Of a stretch of DNA of 64,000 nt, positions 56,071 to 64,000 are shown piece by piece. The notes beneath the pieces are model-generated. The model was not told where the DNA came from, did not search any database, and saw only the letters and a program-made list of their open reading frames with translations. Made by a program: the position numbers and the translations under genes. The stretch's first letter is position 1; each line of letters starts with the position of its first letter. The stretch spans positions 4,386,617-4,450,616 of the forward strand of contig OZ025217.1 in NCBI GenBank assembly GCA_964019055.1, read 5' to 3'. Source of the stretch: Anthopleura xanthogrammica (taxonomy: Eukaryota > Cnidaria > Anthozoa > Actiniaria > Actiniidae).

Positions 56071-57262
56071 AAGGATGATTGATCTCCTTAAGGTGGACTT
56101 AGCAGAAGGTGACTTGTGCAGTCAGAGTAAAGACCAACCAAACGATTTGGGATTCAAATCTTTAATAATAGGATTATCTTATAAATGTTAAAGGAGCACT
56201 TGGATGAAAACGCGCCATTTTTTGTCCGAATAATTCAAGTATTTGAGGATAATATGACTCAATTATTATGATTATGAAAAAGCAGATTGGCGAAAATTTT
56301 AGCCCGGGAGCCACTTGCAGTTAAAAAAATTTGGTTTAAAAGCTGAAAGAACAACAGGGTTGAATGTATATGACGTCATTTACTCACGATTTAGTTGCTG
56401 AACAATTTTATAATTTTTATCCGCCACTTTTGACTGTGAAGAAAATATATCGCTTGGCTACTATTGGGACCATATAGATAGTACGTTTAACCAAGTTTCA
56501 AGTCGTTTCTAGTTTTCATCTAGGGGCCCCTTTTAATTAAGTTACTGAATAAACGGTTTGGGGAATAAAGCTATTGTAAGGAGTGACCAATAAACATGTA
56601 TTTTACTGCTTTAGAAATTCGTCATAGACCCGATGAAAAAATCTCTCTTTTTAGGACAAGATATAAATGAGACCGTACCCGACTAGATTTGAATGAAAAC
56701 AGGAATAAAGTGCTTGAATCAAATCTTTCCAATTAAAATTTATGAACTAGACGCATGTCTGAACAGTGATGCAGCTGTGTGCTTGTGATGTGCCTATAAC
56801 AAGCCAATTATCACAGTCTTCTCGCTAACGGTGCACTCAAAACTTCATTTCTTGGGAGAGCGTCCTGACATTGCAAACATAATTATCTAAAAAAAATTGT
56901 TGCGCGCAACGCTGTGAAAAAAAAAAATTTATTCTTACCATGGAACACAAAATTTTACATTTTTATAAATCAGCGTTGTATTTAAGCTGATATGAAGAGA
57001 CCGCGGAGCACCCTAAAAAGGGATGGGGCTATATAAGAAACTAGTACTGATGGGAAACATTGGTGGGGCTACGATTGGAAAATATAAGAGACTAGTATGG
57101 GAAAAAGGAAAAAGTGGTAGAGTTATAGCCCTACAAGCCCCTCCCCCTCCACGGTCCCTGATATACCCGTGCAAAGAAAAATCAAATTGTACATTGAACA
57201 AATTTAAGAGTAAACAAGGTCGAAGAGTGCATCTTGTAGTGATGAGGAAGCTACTGGGTTTA

Positions 57263-57663
57263 AGCCTGGTTCACACCAGCGAAGCAAGCATAAGCATAAC
57301 GACATACGCAAGCGCAGATAGTCTTTTACGGTTAGTTAAACCCTTTATATTTGGACAGAACAAAACATTCAGTCATCCTTACGGCCCGTTCACACGGGCG
57401 ATTTTTGCAGCGATTTTAGGTGCAATTTTTGCGGCGATTTTGGTCATAGTCAAAAATGATAAAGAATTAACTTGTAAAGTTTTATTCAGGACACTAAGAT
57501 TACCTGGACAAATGTCTCTTTAGAAACATAAGGTAAAATTTATTATATTTTAGAAAATCGCCGTAGAAATCGCAGCGAAAATCGCCCGTGTGAACGGGCC
57601 TTTAAAGTACTATCTGCGCTCCCGTATGTCGCGTATGCTTGCGCCGCTAGTGTGAACACGGCG
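57263..57663. mobile_element. Harbinger-like MITE (host of a nested MITE)
   Basis: Ends AGCCTGGTTCACACCAGCG and mirrored CGCTAGTGTGAACACGGCG, then inner GCAAGCATA / TATGCTTGC and GCGCAGATAGT. Flanked by TTA (57260-57262, 57664-57666). The empty site GGTTTAGACTTAAA is present in block B near 63270. Confidence 0.85.
57382..57601. mobile_element. MITE nested inside the 57263-57663 MITE
   Basis: Ends CGGCCCGTTCACACGGGCGA and the mirror image ending TCGCCCGTGTGAACGGGCCT, flanked by TTA on both sides. Related in end sequence to its host (GTTCACAC) but distinct. Confidence 0.85.
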
Positions 57664-57884
57664 TTAGTCTTAAATTGATTTTAAATCAATGAATCTTTTT
57701 ATACTAAAACCAAAGTTTAAAAGTTTTCCTGAGAGGAAATAAATCGGGAGAGGGAAGACCAGAGAAGGGAAGGAAGGGAAAGAAGGGAAATAAGAAGGGG
57801 ACGTTTTAGGAGAGGAGAGGATAGGAGAGGATCAAGAGATCAAACTAGTAACACAAAGGCAAACTGGTTCACTAATATGTTGCC

Positions 57885-58138
57885 TTATGGACTATAATTA
57901 GGGTTAGGTTTAACCTCGTGACTATATCTTTTAAGATCCACATCACCCTTGTACAGGTATATGTCTCGGTCACCATCTTGGATTTTCTCCACTTCATTTC
58001 TTTCAAATGTGACGCGCACCACATAATGGATCTTCTCAAACAATTTTCTGCTCCGAAGCTGTTGGCCACCTTTTGTGAAACAATTCAATACCAGCTTCTC
58101 AGTATCATGGTATGGGTCGAGAGATGTGAAGTACACAC
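57885..58138 (-). CDS. Terminal exon of an unidentified gene, copy A (possible ADP-ribosyltransferase-like fold)
   Basis: A TTACAG acceptor (58139-58140) opens a phase-1 exon of 84 codons ending at TGA: VYFTSLDP..., then IHYVVRVTFERNEVEKI, DGDRDIYLYKGDVDLKR. The pattern of a GVYFTSL-type strand followed by a yVVeV strand and an IYLYKGDVDL strand loosely resembles the C-terminal half of HYD1-type ADP-ribosyltransferase folds; that is a tentative recall without search. The upstream exons were not found before 63 kb; this may be a partial duplicate. The paralogous exon at 63472-63725 has the same acceptor and stop. Confidence 0.5.
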
Positions 58139-58483
58139 CTGTAAGGGATAGTACAGAAAGCTCATTATTTAGGGGTGGAGGGTGAGAGAAGGACTAGAAA
58201 GTAGAAATAAGAAAGTAGATTTATAATGAAAGTATACGTAGGTGGCGTGCTTCTATAATCAACCAGAAACCAGACTCATGCAAGGTGATATCCCCCTCCC
58301 CCTCCAGTTCACACACATACCTTTTTAGATTGAAATAGTGGAGAGGAAAACCTAAGAGTCCGAACAAAGACATTGAAGCGACCAACAGACAAGAACTGAA
58401 GATATTTCCCAGCCACTAAAATATATATACTGACAGTACTACCAATATTAGCCAGGACAGCCAGCTAGATTCACTTCAGTCGG

Positions 58484-58625
58484 CAATAGACCTTTCCCGA
58501 ATTCGCTTGACTAACAACAGAACAATAGATTCAAGGCGAGGCTTCAGTAGACAAAAACAGTAAATTTATGGATTTGAAAACTCCAGCCTGGACTTGAATC
58601 AAGCGAATTCGGGAAAGGTCTATTG
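58484..58625. mobile_element. CAATAGACCTTTCC MITE
   Basis: CAATAGACCTTTCCCGAATT with CGCTTGA is mirrored by TCAAGCG and AATTCGGGAAAGGTCTATTG; 142 bases. Terminal TAGACC links it with the elements at 26527, 46949 and 48364. Confidence 0.85.
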
Positions 58626-58691
58626 GAGTTTACATGGTGGTCAATATATATCTTTATATTTTTATACTAAACAATTATTCATCTCGCCCTC

Positions 58692-58749
58692 ATGGTCTAC
58701 GAGTCAATAGCCAATTCGGCCTCGTATGGGCTATTGACTCGTAGACCAT
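58692..58749. repeat. Long-stem hairpin, second copy
   Basis: 21-base perfect arms ATGGTCTACGAGTCAATAGC(C) around a 16-base loop; same family as 22198-22256. Confidence 0.8.
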
Positions 58750-59106
58750 TAGTGCTGCTTTTCAAATTGTTAAATAGCCCTACATAGACCACATTTAGGG
58801 AGGACCTGTGGAGTATAGCACCTTTCCGCCCTAATATCAAGGCCCAGCCCCCATATTTGAACTTTAAAATGTAACCACCACCGCACATTTTTTCTATCAC
58901 TCTAGCTCCGCGGTCCTCGCCTACCAGTCATACCACTGACCTTTTCCATGTAAGCGTCTATATGATGGGGTATCCTCTGTAGACTGTTTTATTATTTTTT
59001 TCTTTTGAATTCCCTTACCAACTTTTACTGAGGTGTAGTGGTAAAGTGTTATCTAGAACGAGAAGAAAACATTAGCCTGTTTAGATGTTTTACATTATAA
59101 TTGCTT

Positions 59107-59450
59107 ACAACAACAACAACAACAACAACTTTATTTATTTGCACTTTAAGTGTGAAATACGCATGAGATAGATGGGGGAAATTGCAAAAGGAGCACAGCT
59201 ACCTCAACTAGCTAGAAAGCTAAACGGGTTAGGTAGCTAAAGGTCAGGGAGTTTGCTAATGAAAGGTTAATATTCGTAAAATGCAAGGGAGAACAGACTA
59301 TTTGTTTACTGACCGAAAAAAAACAAAACAAGAAAAAATAGGAAGGGAATGAAAACACAAATGAACACACAGAAAATAAAATACAAAAAAATACAATTTC
59401 AGCCCGAAGGCCTAATTCTGGGATGGGAAGGGGGGGGGGGGGGGGGGGTA
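59107..59450. repeat. CAA microsatellite and G-run
   Basis: CAA repeated about seven times at 59107-59129, followed by ACTTTATTTATTTGC, and a run of about 18 G at 59431-59448. The layout suits an inverted 3' end of a retroelement, but I saw no coding part. Confidence 0.5.
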
Positions 59451-59858
59451 GGGTGGACCTTTGCGCTATATCACTAGTTACAACTTGACTTAGTCTATAG
59501 TGAGTAAAATCATCCCCCCCCCCCTCAATTTTGTGTTTCTTAGGCTCATTTTCAATTTGAATTAGTTTTACTTTTCTAAAAAGCTAAAAAAAAAAGGGTT
59601 TCAGAAGTTCCAGACTGGATCTAAACAGCAAATGGGAAGGGGGTATAACTATAACTATCTTTAACGGTTTGCCACACCAGAATATGCAGAATAAATAGGA
59701 TTTTTAAAAACATTATTCAATAAAAGTACGCACTTATACTAATCTTATCCTAAAAGATTTAGTTCAAAACTCCAAATGCCAAAAATTTGACTAGTGCGAG
59801 CCACCTTAAATTTCAAATTCTAACCACAGGAATCCCAATCAATGCCGGCATTTGCGTT

Positions 59859-60927
59859 TTAAGGTTACTGGAGACCTTCAGGGGTATCTTTCGTTTAAAA
59901 CTCTCTCTACACAACACTTTCAACAAAACCCTTTAAAACTATATATTGTTTTAAAGCTCATATGATAAAGATTACGAAAAAAATATTTTTTGAAAGCAAT
60001 TTATTAATTTGAAACGATGCCGGGGCCTTAAACACAAAACGGGTATGTTCCGTAGATGTGAATTAATGGACATGGCGTTAGCGCGTATATCCAAAAGAAC
60101 TTCACTAGGTGAATTAGCGAAAGATAAACTACAAAATGGTGTGAGCGTTTTTTGATTTTTTGATTTGTTAAAAAGATATTAAATATTTAAGTTGGAGTGT
60201 CGAAATATTTCCATGTCGGCTGACGTTTTGCCGCATAAAAGACGAAATAATCAAAATATCAAAAATCGCTCACATACTTTTGTTGATCCATACTTATTCA
60301 TACTTTTTGCTAAATTTTATTGAAATTGAACAAAACTATATACCCTATTAATTAATTTAAAAATAGGGAAATGTTGTAAAATCGATCATGGAGATTTTAA
60401 GCTCTAAAGATTTGGGCAAGTTTCACACCTCGTTAAGACATTTGTCAACAGAGAGATACCACCAGCCAACCAAAAACAAGGAACAACGGGACTAACGGAG
60501 TGTTGACAAACACTTTGAACTACGCGGGAAATCATCTAAAAATCGAACACTTCGTTTCTCTGGTAAACTTTTAATAAGGACACAAAACGAATGTAGAATT
60601 CCCAAAGGTATCGAAAGTATAGCGTATTCAAAACGAAAAAGAAATCAGAAAGCGCCAGAGTTTCGAAGCTTGGTAGGACACGAATTTCATCACGCGGGAA
60701 AATCGAAAGAGTAACCGACTCAAGTATAATAGGATAACAAGGATCACGACGCCTTCGGTTTTAATTTATTTTCCCTTCAAATCATGTTTTTTTGAATAAC
60801 TAGCAAACTTTTAAAAATTTCGAAACAATTTTTGTTCAAAAAGAAAGATTAATATAACAATTTTTAATTAGTGAAATAATTTTTTTTAAAGAAAAATTTT
60901 ACACGCGAAGGTCTCCAGTAGCCTTAA
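59859..60927. mobile_element. TTAA-flanked non-autonomous DNA transposon
   Basis: TTAA (59859-59862, 60924-60927) brackets a 1,061-base element with ends GGTTACTGGAGACCTTC and GAAGGTCTCCAGTAGCC (one mismatch). TTAA targets are typical of piggyBac and Kolobok groups. The interior is AT-rich with no long frame. A 38-base copy of the left end sits in the foldback element at 2486-2523. Confidence 0.8.
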
Positions 60928-61915
60928 GCGGAAATGTTTGAGAACACACGACCTAAACAACTGCCAGAAAAAAATCTAAGTATTTAGCAGTTATTTTTAG
61001 CTGTACATACGCAATATAAGGTTTTGCGTATGTACGGAACATTCTCGATATCTTGTGCAGTCAAACGAAAGAACGCCGATATATTTTCACATTCCACTGA
61101 GCATATGTAATGTGCAAATAAGCTTTGAGTCGTGACTTTGCTGAAAAGCGGTTTTTGCTACCATGGCAGTGAATGCCGTTCTATGGCGTTTATATGTATA
61201 TTGTATATAGATGAACGGAAGTAAGAGTACTTTAACGTAAATTTGAATTAATCCTGACCACGCTAAAAGTCAATGTTCATTGCTGATAAATATCAAAATA
61301 TTATGCTTTGTACTTCCATTGTTCGCCGGACTGCACGAGATATTGTGAATGTTCTATATTAGGCCTTTTTGCTATAACGAACATTTTCGACATTTTCTGC
61401 AGAAAGCTCTAGTAATAGGCAACCCGAAAAAAATATCAGTGATGATATCCCATAATTTCTGATATACTTTTGATATACTTCTATATATACTTGAAACGGC
61501 CATAATTTTTGCAAAAAGCTTTTTATAAAATATAATATACAATATATATACAAGAACTAATGAGCCGGTTTGACGGTTAAGATGTAGATTACAATAACTG
61601 AAAATCCCTATCCATCTTGAATGTCAAATCTCATCGTTTGAAAGGCGTGACGATAGCAGATTATTTTAGTATTTTGATTTCCCATCACTCACCTGAACCA
61701 TTGTCTGATATCTGCTGCAATCGATGGACAAATCCTCACCAATCCTCACCAAAAATAATGCTTCCAAAAGTAAGAACCAGTATACAAGTTAGAAAATTTA
61801 GACTGAGAAATAATTGTGTTAAGCCATTGATGCGGAATTTCTTGGAAATGAATTATTTTATGAATATTGATGAGGTTCTAGAAAGTTACCTGGTTGAGTG
61901 ACATCAAGATAGTTC

Positions 61916-61982
61916 AATCAAGGTCAAAATTGAACTTCACAATGCGTACGCTTCTTGTGAAGTTCGATTTTTGACCTTGATT
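61916..61982. repeat. Near-perfect 27-bp-stem palindrome
   Basis: AATCAAGGTCAAAATTGAAC and CTTCACAA are mirrored by TTGTGAAG and TTCGATTTTTGACCTTGATT around TGCGTACGCTTC. Confidence 0.85.
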
Positions 61983-62930
61983 GCTCTAACTCAAGAAATC
62001 CTTTTAATTATTACAGTTTTTTTAGTTAAAACTATACGTGAAAATTCTCGATTCTGATTGGCTGAAAGCCGTGCAGCTTTTTGAAAATACAGTGCAGCAA
62101 AAAAAAAAATGAAATACAATGCAGAAAAAGGAAATCAGTGCAATTACTTTGTCGAATACGCATTGTGATTGGTTGGAAAGCAATGGAAGACAAAAAAAAA
62201 ACAATCAAAAAATTAGATTCCTATGACGTCATATTCAAAGAAATTTTGTATTTTTGTTGAATGGCGTCGAGATTTTCCTCGACACGAAAACGACAGTTGA
62301 AAGAAGCTGGAAAACTCTTATTAACATCAAAGGAAAGCACCATATTTTGTCTCTTGTGAGGAAAAGCTTTAATAAGCAAGAGAGGGAAGGATCTTCTTTC
62401 AGGTTTTTATTTTTTGAATCGAGTCACAGTTACTTTGTTTTTCGGCCTACAATTGTCATTCCCCGAAAACAGCCACGATTTAGCACGCGTCCTACTCCTT
62501 CCCATTTTTCTTTGCAACCTCGGAAAGGCTATGCCATTGACTAAAGACAACTAAAGCTCTAGAAAGCTCAAGCTTTTGCCAAAAATTCTACAAAACATTT
62601 CTACGCTTATTTCTAGGCGTATGACATGTTATTTAGTGCTTCAGAAATTGGTAATAAATCTGATGAAGAAATCTCTCTTGTATAGGACAAGGTATAAATG
62701 AGGTACCCGACTAGATTTCGATGAAAACAGGGTTAAAGTGCTTGAATCATATCTTTCCAATTTCAAAAAAAAATAAATTAAGAACTAGACGCTAGTCTGA
62801 ACAGTGATGTGGCTGTGTGCTTGTGCTGCGATGATGCGCCTAACTAGCCAATTATCACAGTCTTTTCGTACACCCAAAACTTCATTTCGTGGGAGAGCGT
62901 CCTGCCGTTCCCAACATAAGTGGCTCTTTT

Positions 62931-63064
62931 TTGGTGTTGCAGGACACCTGGGGCATGAACACAATAAAACAATAGCCAAGAACAAAGAACTTAGAACGAA
63001 ACAACACCCTGCAATACAAAGAACCCTAACCTTGAATACAATACTTCCTGCAACACCAACAAAC
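62931..63064. mobile_element. Small MITE present only in block B
   Basis: TTTGGTGTTGCAGGA at the left mirrors TCCTGCAACACCAA at the right; block A runs straight through at about 56880. Confidence 0.7.
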
Positions 63065-63471
63065 ACCCATATTATTATCTAAAAAAAAATCATCTGAAAA
63101 AATTTTTTATTCTAATCTTGGAACACGAATTTTTACAGTTATAAATCAGCGTTGTATACAATACTGATGTACACGTGCAAAGAAAAACCAAATTGTACAT
63201 TGAACAAATTTAAGAGTAGACAAGGTCGAAGAGTGCATCTTGTAGTTGATTACAAAGCTACTAGGTTTAGACTTAAATTGGTTTGAAATTAATGAATCTT
63301 TTTATACTAAAACAAAAGTTTAAAAAATTTATTAAGAGGAAATCAATGGGAGACCAGAGAAGGGAAAAGAGAGAAGGAAGGGAAATAAGAGAAGAGGAGG
63401 GGAGGGGGACGTTTAAGGAGAGGAGAGGAGAGGAGTAATATAAAGGCAAACTGGTTCACTAATATGTTGCC

Positions 63472-63725
63472 TTATGGACTATAATTAGGGTTAGGTTTAA
63501 CCTCGTGACTATATCTTTTAAGATCCACATCACCCTTGTACAGGTATATGTCTCGGTCACCATCTTGGATTTTCTCCACTTCATTTCTTTCAAATGTGAC
63601 GCGCACCACATAATGGATCTTCCTAAACAAGGTTCTGCCCCGAAGCGATCTGCCGCCTTTTGTGAAGCAGTTTAATACCAGCTTCTCAGGATTATGGTCT
63701 GGGTTGAGAGATGTGAAGTACACAC
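63472..63725 (-). CDS. Terminal exon of an unidentified gene, copy B
   Basis: Same acceptor, length and stop as 57885-58138. The first 35 residues differ at about 11 positions (SLNPDHNPEK...GGRSLRGRTLFRK versus SLDPYHDTEK...GGQQLRSRKLFEK); the last 48 residues are identical. Upstream exons would lie beyond 64000, so this copy may belong to a complete gene outside the window. Function unknown; same tentative fold remark as copy A. Confidence 0.5.
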
Positions 63726-64000
63726 CTGTAAGGGATAGAGTACAGGAAGCTCATTATTTCGGGGTGGAGGGTGAGAGAAGGACTAGAAAGTAGAAAGGAC
63801 TTATAATTGAGTATGAAAGTAGGTGGTCAGTGTGCTTCTATAATCAACCAGAAACCAGACTCATGCAAGATGATACTCCCCCCTCCCCTCTCCCGCGCAC
63901 TCACCCCCACACACCCAGTTTAAAGAAGTATTCGAGAGAAAATCCTATGTTTACTGGTGCAACCAAATATTACTAATCAAGGTGGCTTTCTTGTTGCACT

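Larger units (their letters stand above)
56600..58320. repeat. Diverged tandem duplication, block A
   Basis: Matches 62630-63885: shared text includes AATCTCTC...GGACAAG.TATAAATGAG, ACTAGACGC, the ACATTGAACAAATTTAAGAG segment, purine-rich GGAAG stretch and a terminal exon. Block A contains a 401-base MITE absent from block B; block B contains a ~135-base MITE absent from A. Confidence 0.9.
58950..63471. other. Gene-poor spacer between the paralogous exons
   Basis: Besides the repeats listed, frames at 61617-61901 and 62254-62544 (94-96 codons) are open but have no motif, splice support or composition suggesting coding. If the minus-strand gene of copy A has more exons they must lie here; I could not identify any. 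Confidence 0.5.
62630..63885. repeat. Diverged tandem duplication, block B
   Basis: Counterpart of 56600-58320. Overall divergence is visible throughout, except for 63442-63621, which is identical to 57855-58034. Confidence 0.9.

Noticed and set aside
62254..62544. 96-codon plus-strand frame
   Set aside because: No motif, no splice context and located amid repeats; likely chance.

Overview
This is animal nuclear DNA, most likely from a cnidarian (coral or sea anemone). The support is AT-rich sequence with multi-exon genes and GT-AG introns, metazoan-only families (RYK Wnt receptor, TGF-beta-type prodomain), and many short inverted-repeat elements plus G-run repeats of a kind I associate with anthozoan genomes. 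The species is not identified. All exon structures below were derived by hand from splice consensus, reading-frame continuity and family motifs.

Layout. (1) 1-20365 is a recent tandem duplication with an 11,057-base offset. Each copy carries one two-exon gene for a secreted TGF-beta-prodomain-like protein that ends in an acidic 18-residue repeat and has no growth-factor domain. Copy 1 (4497-7762) has lost its last 19 residues through a one-base nonsense change; copy 2 (15554-18876) is longer. Copy 1 also holds a 1.2-kb CAGGGG-ended transposon whose empty site is present in copy 2. (2) 20688-30550 (+) is a complete 13-exon RYK-family receptor of 616 aa: signal peptide, WIF domain, one membrane span, and a pseudokinase lacking all three catalytic acidic/amide positions. 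(3) 33833-34485 is a 93-bp satellite with a dimeric higher-order pattern, followed by a 5'-truncated LINE (RT domain intact) whose 3' end lies next to the stop codon of the following gene. (4) 36364-43315 (-) is a three-exon type-B carboxylesterase (576 aa) with an intact triad. Its 4.7-kb first intron holds a decayed LINE, foldback elements and an unrecognised (+) reading frame split by a Harbinger-like MITE. (5) 44519-46797 (-) is a two-exon battenin/CLN3-like gene (481 aa). (6) 50573-56070 (+) is the 3' five exons of an FAD amine-oxidase-family gene, including a 43-base exon. (7) 56600-64000 contains a diverged tandem duplication whose copies each carry one terminal exon (-) of an unknown protein, possibly ADP-ribosyltransferase-like.

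The genes look functionally independent: there is no operon logic. What unifies the window is heavy remodelling by tandem duplication, probable gene conversion and palindromic MITEs. Nearly every intron and spacer contains one or more, and paired empty/filled sites inside the two duplications allow several insertions to be bounded exactly.
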